The notes below the pieces were generated by a model. That model did not search any database, was not told the DNA's origin, and saw nothing but the letters and a program-made list of their open reading frames with translations. Positions 27,018-35,987 of a stretch of DNA of 64,000 nucleotides are shown here, piece after piece. A program made the translations under genes and the position numbers. The stretch is from Hyphomicrobium_A sp044507625 (GTDB taxonomy: Bacteria > Pseudomonadota > Alphaproteobacteria > Rhizobiales > Hyphomicrobiaceae), in the NCBI GenBank assembly GCA_044507625.1, contig JBIQJE010000014.1, forward strand, positions 1 through 64,000, in the 5' to 3' direction. The first letter of the stretch is position 1, and each line of letters starts with the position of its first letter.

Positions 27018-28088
27018 TCAAAGCCCGAGGGATACCGCGAGCACACCAGCCAGAATGCCGAACCCGACGACACCCGCAGAAACAACCGCGAGTGTTTGCC
27101 ATCGGAACGAGCCTGCGACCATGGCGAGCGAAGGCACGCTGATCGGCGGCAACGTCATCAGCAATGCGGCTGCGGGGCCGACGCCCATGCCGAGCGCGAG
27201 CATGGCCTGCACGATAGGGATCTCGCCCGCCGTCGGGATAACGAACAGCATGCCGACGAAGGCAAAGACGACGATCCAATAGAATTCATTGCCGATCTGG
27301 GGGCCGATCTCCGGAAACAGCCAGGCCCGCGCGGCGCCGAGCAGCAACAGCAGCACGACGTACTCGGGTATGAGGCGCACGCTCAGCCGCACGAAGATGT
27401 CCCACCATCGCTTTAGAATGCCAGGAATGTCCAAGGGAGTATCGCCGCAGGCATCCATTTGAGACATCCGCAACCCGGCTGCTTCGGCTTCCTGCGATGT
27501 CGCCAAGAGGTTTACGATCTGGCCCAGGCCAAAGACCATCAGCACGCCCAAAACAATGCGAAACGCAGCCCAATCCCATCCAAGCACGAAGCCCATGAAT
27601 ACGAGCGTCGCAGGATTGAGGATCGTATTGCCGAGCCAGAAAGCGATGGCCGCGCCCGGCGATGCTTGGCGGGCCCGCAGCCCGACGACGACCGGCGCGG
27701 CGCAGCACGTGCACATCATGCCGGGCAACGCTAACGCACCGGCCATGGCGACACTTGCGAAGCTCGTTTTGCCGAGCATGCGCGTCACCCAATCCGCCGG
27801 CACCAGAGCCTGAATGGCGGAGCCGAGCAGGAGGCCGAGCAGCATCGCCTGCCAGATCGCCTTTCCATACGCGAGAGCGTAGCCGAACGCAGCAGCGAGA
27901 GAGGGTGGCGGCGGCGCAGCATCCGTTCCCATCAATATGGATTGGCCGATCGAATGCTCGCCGGCGGCGATGAAGGCGCGGCTGTAGTAGGGGAGCCATT
28001 TGACGTAGAGTAGCCCCACGATTGCGATGCTGAGGAATGCGGCCCATCTTAGGATCAGCAGATGAGCGTGCGGCTGTTTTGCGTCCAC
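27018..28088 (-). CDS. ArsP/DUF318-type permease, possible selenium-linked transporter
   Basis: A 356-residue membrane protein with eight or more helices. The core GALALPGMMCTCCAAPVVVGLR (near residue 118) and WLGNTILNPATLVFMGFVLGW are the signature of the DUF318/ArsP_1 permease family, some of whose members export organoarsenicals. A second conserved block, VGMLFVIPTAGEIPIVQAML, lies near 278. The GTG start follows GGAGG with a short 4-base spacer. It sits back to back with selD and tail to tail with fdhE, inside a selenium gene module. A selenium or metalloid substrate is inference from context only. Confidence 0.8.
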   Translation of the reverse strand: MDAKQPHAHLLILRWAAFLSIAIVGLLYVKWLPYYSRAFIAAGEHSIGQSILMGTDAAPPPPSLAAAFGYALAYGKAIWQAMLLGLLLGSAIQALVPADWVTRMLGKTSFASVAMAGALALPGMMCTCCAAPVVVGLRARQASPGAAIAFWLGNTILNPATLVFMGFVLGWDWAAFRIVLGVLMVFGLGQIVNLLATSQEAEAAGLRMSQMDACGDTPLDIPGILKRWWDIFVRLSVRLIPEYVVLLLLLGAARAWLFPEIGPQIGNEFYWIVVFAFVGMLFVIPTAGEIPIVQAMLALGMGVGPAAALLMTLPPISVPSLAMVAGSFRWQTLAVVSAGVVGFGILAGVLAVSLGL

Positions 28089-28191
28089 GGAGCCTCCGCG
28101 GGTTTCACGTGAGGGGTAAGCCGCCGATACGCGGCATAGAAAGTCGCAAGAGCGATCTTACGACCTTGATTTGCTAACGGAAGGCTTCTCG

Positions 28192-29238
28192 ATGTCGGAA
28201 CTTACCGTTCGCTTGACCGATTTGGCACACGGCGGCGGCTGCGGATGCAAGCTCGCACCCGCGGTGCTGCAGAAACTCCTTGCCGGCCAATCGTCGACTC
28301 AACCCTATGCGCAGCTCCTCGTGGGCACCGAGACGGGCGATGACGCGGCGGTGTGGCAATTCGACGATGAGCACTGCATCATCGCCACCACCGATTTTTT
28401 CATGCCCATGGTCGATGATCCGCGTGACTTCGGGCGCATTGCGGCCGCCAACGCCATCTCCGATGTCTACGCCATGGGCGGCAGGCCGCTGATGGCGCTC
28501 GCGATCCTCGGCATGCCGCTCGACAAGCTGCCCATCGAGGTCGTGCGCCAGATCCTGCAGGGCGGCGCATCGATTTGCGCCGAAGCAGGCATCCCCGTTG
28601 CGGGCGGTCACTCGATCGATTCAAAGGAGCCCATCTATGGCCTCGCGGTCATTGGTCTCGCCAGGCGCAGCAACGTGCGTCGCAACGGCGGCGCGCGCCC
28701 AGGGGATGCATTGCTGCTCACCAAGGGCATTGGCTTTGGCATCTATTCCGCGGCTTTCAAAAAGCGCGCGCTCCCTGCCGACGCCTATGCCGAGATGATC
28801 GGTTCAGCGACGTTACTCAACCGCATCGGTGAGACGCTCGCCGGTTCCGAGCACGTGCACGCGATCACCGATGTCACGGGCTTCGGCCTCCTCGGTCACG
28901 CGTTGGAGATGGCCCGCGGAAGCAACGTCGGTCTCGAGATCAGCTATGGCGACGTGCCGCTCCTTGCCGTAGCGGAGGAATTGGCCGAAGCGGGATATGT
29001 AACCGGCGCGTCGGCGCGCAACTGGGAAAGCTATGGCGGCGAGGTGCAGCTCCCCGCGGACATCCTGGATTGGCGGCAGAAGCTTCTCACCGATCCGCAA
29101 ACGTCGGGCGGCCTGCTGGTGGCGTGTGCACCCGAATATGCCGATGCGCTCGCTTCCGAGATCCGCGCTGCGGGCTATCCGCTCGCGCGCACGATCGGTA
29201 CGGCATCGGACAGGCCGCCGATAGTGCGCGTGACGTGA
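28192..29238 (+). CDS. selD: Selenophosphate synthetase
   Basis: Makes selenophosphate, the Se donor for Sec-tRNA, from selenide and ATP. The 348-residue product begins at ATG 28192, 7 bases after GGAAGG. The N-terminal LAHGGGCGCKLAP loop (about residues 11-23) holds the catalytic Cys/Lys; here the position that is Sec in some SelDs is an ordinary Cys codon. ATP-binding landmarks are ETGDDAAVWQF near 45, TDFFMPMVDDPRDFGRIAAANAISDVYAMGG split across 67-97, and GGHSIDSKEPIYGL near 140. It is divergent from the permease gene and convergent with selB. Confidence 0.96.
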   Translation: MSELTVRLTDLAHGGGCGCKLAPAVLQKLLAGQSSTQPYAQLLVGTETGDDAAVWQFDDEHCIIATTDFFMPMVDDPRDFGRIAAANAISDVYAMGGRPLMALAILGMPLDKLPIEVVRQILQGGASICAEAGIPVAGGHSIDSKEPIYGLAVIGLARRSNVRRNGGARPGDALLLTKGIGFGIYSAAFKKRALPADAYAEMIGSATLLNRIGETLAGSEHVHAITDVTGFGLLGHALEMARGSNVGLEISYGDVPLLAVAEELAEAGYVTGASARNWESYGGEVQLPADILDWRQKLLTDPQTSGGLLVACAPEYADALASEIRAAGYPLARTIGTASDRPPIVRVT

Positions 29239-29308
29239 ACTCCGGCCCCATAACCGCGGAATGCATCGCCTGAAGGCGCAAGCCCCGGGACCGGCGAGAT
29301 CCGAAAGC

Positions 29309-31378
29309 TCAGAGGATCGGCTTTCGAGATGGTGGCGGAGGCGGATGGGAGTCGAACCCACCTGGGACAGGCTCGCTGCCCCACTCGGATTTGAAGCCCG
29401 AGCGTCCCACCGGGGACGTTTCGCCTCCTGAAGAGTTTTCCGTCTCCGGCCCCGCGGCGCTGAACAAATCGAGCCGGTGCCTGTTCGCAGTGCGCAGGTC
29501 TCCCTTGCGGATCGTTACGCCGTGCCGGTCGAAAAACTCCAGTATCTGGATAGCAACCTTGCGCCCATTGGCAAAGCGGTTGCGGAAGTCACCCGCCGCA
29601 AAGTGTGGGCAGTTGGCGCGGGCGCTCAGCTCGGCAATGGTGGCAACCATTTCGCTGACGGTGCTGCGAAGGAAGAAGTGGTCGTGCGCGATTTCGTCCA
29701 CCCAGCCGAGCTTCGCCGCCAGCTTCAGCACACGCCTGACATCGCGCTCGTCGCGGCCGAGGAGCGTCGCAATTTCACGCACCCGTGGGGGACGGAACCT
29801 CACGTCACCGGAAAGCAGCGCCGCAATCCCATGCCAGAAACTCTCATCCACTGCGGATAGATGAACACGGTGAGACGAGAGCCTGACGAATGCGCCATCG
29901 AGCGCGATGGAGCCCGAGCGCACCATGGATTGCAGTGCAGTCAGAAAGGTGGTTGGCGGCAGCCGCGGCATTACCGCGAGGCGCAGGTGCTCACGTCCGA
30001 CCCCTTGGCTGTCGGGATTTTCCGAATGAAAGGCCGCGAGCCGCTCCAGCACGCTCTGGACCAGAGATTTCCAGCGTTCTGCCGAGAGAACCGTGAGGTC
30101 ATGGTCCGCCGCGAGCGTGACGAGGCGGAGGTTGACGATCAAGCCTTCCATCTCCCCCTGCGACAGCGCCCTGTCACGCGCGAAGCTTGAAAGGTTTACC
30201 GCATAAGGTGGCGCATCGAGCAGACCTGCGAGCGCCGTCGCGGCATCGCCGATCGCGAGTGCGCTTCGCTGCAATTGCCGCTCGGCGCTACGCCGTTTGC
30301 GTGCCGGCGGGCGCAGATCGATGAACTGTCCGCCGCCGATCGTGCGCTGGGCCGATACGTCGCGCACGATGAAGCGATCGGGAACCGCTGCGGCCAACGG
30401 CTCGTCGAGAACGAGTTGCACCGCGCGCGCCGAGCCCGGTGCGATCGGTGCATCTTCGAACAGCGCAATGTGGGCGCCGGTTTCCGCCGCTGCGTGGTGC
30501 AGACGGACTGGAAACCACTGGCCGATGGCCTTTTCTTCGCCGGGCAGAACCTGCAGCACCGCATCGATGCGCGCGGTCGGTGCATGGAGATAGGGATCGA
30601 GAACCACATCGCCGCGGTGAATAGCGTCTTTGGTGACGCCTGCGCCGGCAAGATTGAGTGCGCACCGATCACCCTGGCGCGCGATATTGGACTCCCGGTT
30701 CTGCGCATGGATCGAGCGCACCCGTGCGTCGATGCCGGATGGGCTGAGCTTCACGTGCTCGCCCACTCTTACGCAGCCGGACAACACAGTGCCCGTCACG
30801 ACGACGCCGATGCCCGCCAGTGTGAAGGCACGGTCGACGGCGAGGCGAAAGCGGCCGTCCGAGCGGTGCTCGCGGACGAACGCCGCGGCGCTGAAGAGCT
30901 GCTGGCGCAGTGCGCCGATTCCATCCCCCGTCAGCGCCGAGACCGGTACGATATCGACCCCATCGAGAACCGTATCGGCGATGACCGCTCTGACCTCTCG
31001 AACGATGCGCGAAAGCTCCCCCGCATCTACGAGATCCGATTTTGTGATGACGACGATGCCGCGCGAGACACCCAGCAGATTTATGATCGCGAGATGCTCG
31101 CGTGTCTGCGGCTTGATCCCCTCGTTGGCCGCGACCACGAGCATCGCGAAGTCTATGCCGCTCGCGCCCGCGAGCATCGTATGCACGAGGCGCTGGTGTC
31201 CGGGAACGTCGATGAAGCCTAAAATATCACCCGATGGCGCAGGCAGGTAAGCGAAGCCGAGATCGATGGTGATGCCACGGGTCTTCTCTTCCTTGAGGCG
31301 ATCGCACTCGACGCCCGTCAGCGCCTTCACAAGAGCGGTCTTACCGTGATCGATGTGCCCGGCGGTGCCAATGATCAT
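29309..31378 (-). CDS. selB: Selenocysteine-specific elongation factor; frame runs through the tRNA-Sec gene
   Basis: SelB delivers Sec-tRNA to UGA codons next to SECIS hairpins. The N-terminal GTPase shows GHIDHGKTALVKAL near residue 7, DVPGHQRLVH near 58 and ITKSDLVD near 112. The C-terminal winged-helix repeats that bind SECIS RNA occupy about 380-640. Oddity: the recognisable protein ends near HRLDLF (about 636), but the frame has no stop until 29309. Codons 651-682 are exactly the selenocysteine tRNA gene, followed by seven more codons. The product is thus predicted to be 689 residues with a 32-residue tail of tRNA sequence. It starts 6 bases after selA. Confidence 0.94.
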   Translation of the reverse strand: MIIGTAGHIDHGKTALVKALTGVECDRLKEEKTRGITIDLGFAYLPAPSGDILGFIDVPGHQRLVHTMLAGASGIDFAMLVVAANEGIKPQTREHLAIINLLGVSRGIVVITKSDLVDAGELSRIVREVRAVIADTVLDGVDIVPVSALTGDGIGALRQQLFSAAAFVREHRSDGRFRLAVDRAFTLAGIGVVVTGTVLSGCVRVGEHVKLSPSGIDARVRSIHAQNRESNIARQGDRCALNLAGAGVTKDAIHRGDVVLDPYLHAPTARIDAVLQVLPGEEKAIGQWFPVRLHHAAAETGAHIALFEDAPIAPGSARAVQLVLDEPLAAAVPDRFIVRDVSAQRTIGGGQFIDLRPPARKRRSAERQLQRSALAIGDAATALAGLLDAPPYAVNLSSFARDRALSQGEMEGLIVNLRLVTLAADHDLTVLSAERWKSLVQSVLERLAAFHSENPDSQGVGREHLRLAVMPRLPPTTFLTALQSMVRSGSIALDGAFVRLSSHRVHLSAVDESFWHGIAALLSGDVRFRPPRVREIATLLGRDERDVRRVLKLAAKLGWVDEIAHDHFFLRSTVSEMVATIAELSARANCPHFAAGDFRNRFANGRKVAIQILEFFDRHGVTIRKGDLRTANRHRLDLFSAAGPETENSSGGETSPVGRSGFKSEWGSEPVPGGFDSHPPPPPSRKPIL
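29333..29428 (-). tRNA. selC: Selenocysteine tRNA (anticodon UCA)
   Basis: A 96-base tRNA with encoded CCA. The 5' GGAGGCG (from 29428) pairs with CGCCTCC (29337-29343), then G73 and CCA (29333-29335). The anticodon arm is GGGCTTCAAATCC-like with UCA, the T arm has GTTCGACTC, and there is a long variable arm (GGGGCAGCGAGCCTGTCCC). Layout and many loop bases match E. coli selC (95 nt). It lies entirely within the 3' end of selB on the same strand and begins in phase with codon 651. A 7-bp inverted repeat (29302-29308 / 29320-29326) just beyond the CCA may help end transcription, but has no T-run. Confidence 0.96.
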
Positions 31379-31384
31379 ACGCCA

Positions 31385-32815
31385 TTATTGGCGGTGATCG
31401 GGTGCCGTTTCAATAAGGGGGTCCATCGTGACACCGGATAGGCTGGAAAGAAATTCCGGTTCGTCGGTAAGGCAGCGCAGATCCAGCACCAGGGCGCCGT
31501 CTTCGATCCTGCCTATGATTGGCCTGTCCGCCCCGCGCAGCTTGGCGGACAGGCGCTCGATTGCAGAAGCTCGTTCCAGCGCGCGAATACGCAATCCGGC
31601 GCTGGCCAAAGTGTGCAGGGGCAGTGCCCCGGAGCCGATCTGGCTCTGGCACACGCATTGTTCGACGCTGAATGCAGGTCCCAGCTGATCGGCGACGGGC
31701 GGCAGAAGACGCTCCGCCTGATCCGCGATGTCCTTTTGAGGGCGCGTGAGGAATTTGAGCGTCGGCAGGCGCTGGCAAAGGCGATCCGGATCGCTGTAGA
31801 GCCGGAGCGTGGCTTCAATTGCGGCCAGCCGGATTTTATCGATGCGCAGCGCACGCTTCATCGGGTTACGATTGATTTTCTCGATCAGCTCCTGCCGCCC
31901 GACGATGAAGCCCGCCTGAGGTCCGCCCAGCAGCTTGTCGCCGGAGAAGGTCACGAGGTCTGCATGGGTGACGGCTTCGCGTACCGTCGGTTCCGCCTGT
32001 AATCCATAGCCGGTTAGATCAACGAGCGTGCCGGATCCGAGATCGTTGAGCAGAGGCACGTTCGCGTCGGCCGCGATTGCTGCAAGCTCGGCGGGGCGAA
32101 CCTGGGCAGTGAAGCCCGAGATGACATAATTCGATGTGTGCACCTTGAGAATGACGCCCGTCTGCGCCGTGATCGCAGACCTGTAATCGGAAGGGTGCGT
32201 GCGGTTGGTCGTTCCTATCTCGATCAGCTGCGCGCCAGCGCGCGCCATGATGTCCGGCATCCGGAATGCGCCGCCGATCTCGATCAGCTCTCCCCGTGAG
32301 ACGATGGCTTGCCGCCCGCTGGCGAGCGTATTGAGCGCCAGCAGCACGGCCGCCGCGTTGTTGTTGACGACGGTCGCATCTTCCGCGCCCGTGAGTGCGC
32401 AAAGCAATCCTTTGATATGGTCGTCGCGCTCGGCCCGTCTGCCGGTGTCGAGGTCGAACTCCAGCGCGACGGCGTTGCGCATCGCCTCGACCGCGGCCTC
32501 GACAGCAGCGTCCGCCAGGATTGCGCGCCCCAGATTGGTATGAAGAACCGTACCGGTGAGATTGAACACGGGAAAAATCGTGGAGCGGCTTTTCCGCGCG
32601 AGGAGAGCCCCGGCCATCTGAGCGATATGCTCAGGCGTCGGCGGAGTAGCAGCGCCGACGTGCAACTCGGCGCGTGTTTCCGTCAGCACCGCGCGTAGGG
32701 CGTCGGTCGTCGCTTCGCGGCCATAGCGTTCGGTGAGGGATGACGCAGCTTCCGTCTTCAGCAGCTTATCGACGGAGGGCAGGCACCGAAGCTTTGAATT
32801 GCGTGCGTTTCCCAC
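31385..32815 (-). CDS. selA: Selenocysteine synthase (L-seryl-tRNA(Sec) selenium transferase)
   Basis: PLP enzyme that converts seryl-tRNA(Sec) to selenocysteyl-tRNA(Sec). The 476 residues show FNLTGTVLHTNLGRA near residue 83, VNNNAAAVLLALNTLA near 150, and the PLP lysine in LVTFSGDKLLGGPQAGFIVG near 290. Length and motifs are standard. It uses a GTG start after GGAGAG. A TTGACA-like -35 (32868-32873 on this strand) may allow separate transcription. selB follows after 6 bases. Confidence 0.96.
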   Translation of the reverse strand: MGNARNSKLRCLPSVDKLLKTEAASSLTERYGREATTDALRAVLTETRAELHVGAATPPTPEHIAQMAGALLARKSRSTIFPVFNLTGTVLHTNLGRAILADAAVEAAVEAMRNAVALEFDLDTGRRAERDDHIKGLLCALTGAEDATVVNNNAAAVLLALNTLASGRQAIVSRGELIEIGGAFRMPDIMARAGAQLIEIGTTNRTHPSDYRSAITAQTGVILKVHTSNYVISGFTAQVRPAELAAIAADANVPLLNDLGSGTLVDLTGYGLQAEPTVREAVTHADLVTFSGDKLLGGPQAGFIVGRQELIEKINRNPMKRALRIDKIRLAAIEATLRLYSDPDRLCQRLPTLKFLTRPQKDIADQAERLLPPVADQLGPAFSVEQCVCQSQIGSGALPLHTLASAGLRIRALERASAIERLSAKLRGADRPIIGRIEDGALVLDLRCLTDEPEFLSSLSGVTMDPLIETAPDHRQ

Positions 32816-32933
32816 AGCGACTCTCCAGGTCAGCTCCGTGCCAAGTGCACTCCGTGGGCGCCCGCGCTGTCAACAATCAGTCGGGGGCGTTGAGCAGTGG
32901 TGAATGGATTTCGGCGATAATGCTGTTGTTTCC

Positions 32934-34235
32934 TCAAGGATTGTCGAGGCTGAACACGTGCGTTTGGTCGTCGTAGGCGAAAACTTCCGCATAACGGCCA
33001 AGATCGATGATTGCGCGCAAGGTCTCCTCGGCGGCGGATGGCGACATGTAATCCTCCAGTTCGTCCGCAAACCGGCTCCAGGGCGCGCGGTGGCTGGGCC
33101 GCTCGTCGAGCACGCGCCGGATGTGGGCGGCGAGCGCGATGTATGTCAGAAGGTGATGGGCGAAGAGCCGCTTGCGCTGATCGGTATCCGCCTCCGCGAA
33201 CTGCCGGCCCTCCGCGGTGAGCCGCAGGTCGCCGCCCGCCAGCTCCGCGAGCCGCAACATCTGTAGGGTTTCCGCCACCGGAAACAGCTCATCGATCTCC
33301 ATGTGCAGCGATCCGGAGATGACCGGAAGATCGGCCTCTCCGTCATACGGGGCCCCGGCAACGGCCTCCAGCAAGCCCGCCAGGACGTTCGAGGAAACCG
33401 GCGGCAGAATGGTGCCGATGCCCGACCCTGGAAAGCGCTCGACCCGCTTGCCGGTGTGCTCCGCAGCCGAGCGGACCGTCATCTCCACGTAGATGCGTTC
33501 GACGAGATCGCGGAAACCGGGGTCCAGCCGCGTGCGCGGATGCGGCAGCTCGACCTTGATCTCCTTCAGGATGCGTCCCGGATTGCTGCCGAAAACGAGA
33601 ATCCGGTCACACATCAGCACGGCTTCCTCGATGTTGTGTGTAACGAGGATCACGCCTTTGATGGGAAGCTGCCCTTCCGCCCACAGGTCGAGGAAGTCGG
33701 TGCGCAGCGTCTCGGCGGTCAGCACGTCAAGCGCCGAGAACGGCTCGTCCATCAGAAGAATGTTGGGATGGACCACGAGCGCGCGCGCGAAGCCGACGCG
33801 CTGACGCATGCCGCCCGACAGCTCCCGCGGATACGCGGATTCGAAGCCGTCAAGACCGATGAGGTCGATGGCTTCGAGCGCGCGGCGGCGAATCTCCTCG
33901 GGCGGCTCCCCGAGCGCCTCGAGCCCGAGCTGCACGTTCTCCAGCACGGTCAGCCAGGGAAACAGGGCGAAGCTCTGAAACACCATGGAGATGCCCGGCG
34001 GCGGCGCGGTCACCGCACGGCCCAGGTAGCTGATCGAACCCGCCACCGGAGCGGAAAGCCCGGCAATGAGCCGCAGCAGCGTCGACTTGCCAGAGCCCGA
34101 CCGTCCGAGCAGGCCGACGATTTCGCCGTCCCGTAGCGTCAGGTCTATGCCGTCGAGGACGAGCAGCTCCCCCCCGTCCGGCTTCAGGAACGACTTTCGG
34201 ATGCCATGGATTTCCAACAGGGGAGCGGTGTCCAT
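32934..34235 (-). CDS. NitT/TauT-type ABC ATPase with C-terminal AAA-associated domain
   Basis: The first 245 residues are an importer-type ATPase: Walker A LLGRSGSGKST near 42, signature ELSGGMRQRVGFARAL near 137 and Walker B ILLMDEPFSALD near 160. A further 190 residues form the AAA-associated domain found on a subset of these ATPases (SGSLHMEIDELFPVAE...; LRLTAEGRQFAEAD; FADELEDYMSPSAAEETL). It starts 13 bases after the permease gene and lies 118 bases upstream of selA on the same strand. No substrate-binding protein is nearby. The substrate is unknown; position suggests a trace-element or oxyanion cargo, but only by context. Confidence 0.85.
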   Translation of the reverse strand: MDTAPLLEIHGIRKSFLKPDGGELLVLDGIDLTLRDGEIVGLLGRSGSGKSTLLRLIAGLSAPVAGSISYLGRAVTAPPPGISMVFQSFALFPWLTVLENVQLGLEALGEPPEEIRRRALEAIDLIGLDGFESAYPRELSGGMRQRVGFARALVVHPNILLMDEPFSALDVLTAETLRTDFLDLWAEGQLPIKGVILVTHNIEEAVLMCDRILVFGSNPGRILKEIKVELPHPRTRLDPGFRDLVERIYVEMTVRSAAEHTGKRVERFPGSGIGTILPPVSSNVLAGLLEAVAGAPYDGEADLPVISGSLHMEIDELFPVAETLQMLRLAELAGGDLRLTAEGRQFAEADTDQRKRLFAHHLLTYIALAAHIRRVLDERPSHRAPWSRFADELEDYMSPSAAEETLRAIIDLGRYAEVFAYDDQTHVFSLDNP

Positions 34236-34247
34236 GTTGTTCTTCCC

Positions 34248-35987
34248 TTATCCAAGACGGAACTTGCGTTCCGCGAGCGCATACAGTGGGCGCCAGAAGA
34301 TGCGGTTGATGATGACGACAAAACCACTCATCACGGCGATCCCGAGCACGATGCGATGGAAATCGCCCGCTTCCGTCGCCTCCGCGATATAGGCGCCGAG
34401 GCCATGCGCCCGGAGCGTGGTGTCGCCCCAGCTTGCCACCTCGGCAACGATGCTGGCATTCCACGATCCTCCCGACGCTGTGATCGCCCCGGTTATGTAG
34501 AACGGAAATACCGCCGGCAGCGCGATCCGCCGCCACCAGAGCCAGCCGCGGACGCCCAGGTTCGCGCCGATGTCGCGCAGCTCGCCCGGAATAGTGGAGG
34601 CGCCGGCGATCACGTTGAACAGAATATACCACTGCGTGCCGAGGATCATGAGCGGGCTGAGCCAGATATCCGGATTGAGCTGCAGCACCACGATCGCCGA
34701 CACCGCGAGCGGAAACAGAAGGTTTGCCGGAAAGGCGGCCATGAACTGGACGATCGGCTGTGCGACCCGCGCCGCGCCCGGTCGTAGCCCGAGCCAGACC
34801 CCTACGGGCACCCAGATGAGGCTCGCGAGCGCAATCAGCACGAACACGCGCGTCAGGGTGGCGAAGCCGAGGAGGATGACGTGTCCCGCCTCGCCCAGCG
34901 TCACGCCGGCCAGCACGAAAGTGGCGATTTTCCACGCAGCGACGAGACAGGCGGCTGCGATAGCAAGGTACCAGAGCCAGTCGAGCGCCGTCTGCCAGTC
35001 GGCGGTCCGGTCTAAGCGCGGCGATGGCGGTGCCTTTCTCGAGGGTGCTGGCACCCGGTAGGTCCAGCGCCACGCTGTTGCGAGCGGCGCCGTAGCCTGC
35101 GACACGATCTGCGATCGGCGCAGCATCGTCAGAACCCAGGATCCGGGAGGGGCTACGCTCGCGTCCTGCTCGAAGCGGAAGCGGTCGGCCCAGGCAACGA
35201 GCGGCCGGAAGAGCAGCTGATCGTAGATCAGGATCACCACGAGCATCGCCGCGATCGCCCAGCCGATGGCGGTGAGGTCGCGTTCGGCGATGGCTTTGGC
35301 GATATAGGAGCCGATTCCCGGCAGCGTTACGGTCGTGTTGCCGACGCTGATGGCTTCCGAGGCGACGACGAAGAACCAGCCGCCCGACATCGACATCATC
35401 ATGTTCCACACCAGCGCCGGCATGGCGAACGGCGCCTCGAGCTTCCAGAAGCGCATCCACGGGCTGAGCCGGAACGAGTGCGCCGCCTCGGTCAGCTCCT
35501 TCGGCACGGTGCGCAGCGACTGGTAGAAGCTGAAGGCCATGTTCCAGGCCTGGCTGGTGAAGATGGCGAAGACCGCGGCGAGTTCCGCGCCCAGCACCCT
35601 TTCCGGCGCCAGCGACATGAAGAAAACCACGGTGACCGAGATGAAACCGAGGATCGGCACCGACTGGAGAATGTCGAGCAGCGGGATCAGCACGCGCTCC
35701 GCCCGCCGGCTCTTGGCTGCCAGCGTCGCGTAAGTGAACGTGAAGATGAGAGACAGCACCATGGCCGCCAGCATGCGCAGGGATGTACGCATCGCGTATT
35801 CGGGCAAGGCGGATGGATGGAGATCGATGACGCCGATGCCCGGCTCGGGCAAGGGCTGCATGACGGCACGGCTCCCCTCGGCAAACAGGACCAGGGTGCC
35901 GAGGACGAGAAGGACCGCGATGAGATCCCAGTATGTGAAGGCGCCCCAACGTTGCGTCGTGCGGGCGGACCGGAGCGGAAACCTCAT
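34248..35987 (-). CDS. ABC permease with two fused membrane domains
   Basis: A 579-residue protein containing two BPD_transp_1 (importer permease) units in tandem, roughly residues 60-270 and 345-575, joined by a hydrophilic linker (about 270-325). Each has an EAA-like loop: residues near ELTEAAHSFRLSPWMRFWKLEAP in the first, and ELRDIGANLGVRGWLWWRRIALP in the second. Fusion of both permease halves is typical of the subfamily paired with AAA-associated-domain ATPases. It is the first gene of the pair and 336 bases from any upstream gene. Confidence 0.87.
   Translation of the reverse strand: MRFPLRSARTTQRWGAFTYWDLIAVLLVLGTLVLFAEGSRAVMQPLPEPGIGVIDLHPSALPEYAMRTSLRMLAAMVLSLIFTFTYATLAAKSRRAERVLIPLLDILQSVPILGFISVTVVFFMSLAPERVLGAELAAVFAIFTSQAWNMAFSFYQSLRTVPKELTEAAHSFRLSPWMRFWKLEAPFAMPALVWNMMMSMSGGWFFVVASEAISVGNTTVTLPGIGSYIAKAIAERDLTAIGWAIAAMLVVILIYDQLLFRPLVAWADRFRFEQDASVAPPGSWVLTMLRRSQIVSQATAPLATAWRWTYRVPAPSRKAPPSPRLDRTADWQTALDWLWYLAIAAACLVAAWKIATFVLAGVTLGEAGHVILLGFATLTRVFVLIALASLIWVPVGVWLGLRPGAARVAQPIVQFMAAFPANLLFPLAVSAIVVLQLNPDIWLSPLMILGTQWYILFNVIAGASTIPGELRDIGANLGVRGWLWWRRIALPAVFPFYITGAITASGGSWNASIVAEVASWGDTTLRAHGLGAYIAEATEAGDFHRIVLGIAVMSGFVVIINRIFWRPLYALAERKFRLG

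Noticed and set aside
29309..29428. The C-terminal tail of SelB as a novel protein domain
   Set aside because: The tail is the literal translation of the selenocysteine tRNA gene, so its Pro/Gly-rich look is a by-product of RNA sequence. Whether it is made as protein is left as a finding.
29333..29428. tRNA-Sec as an attachment site of an integrated island
   Set aside because: No integrase gene, no repeat of the tRNA 3' end found nearby, and flanking genes are functionally linked to the tRNA.
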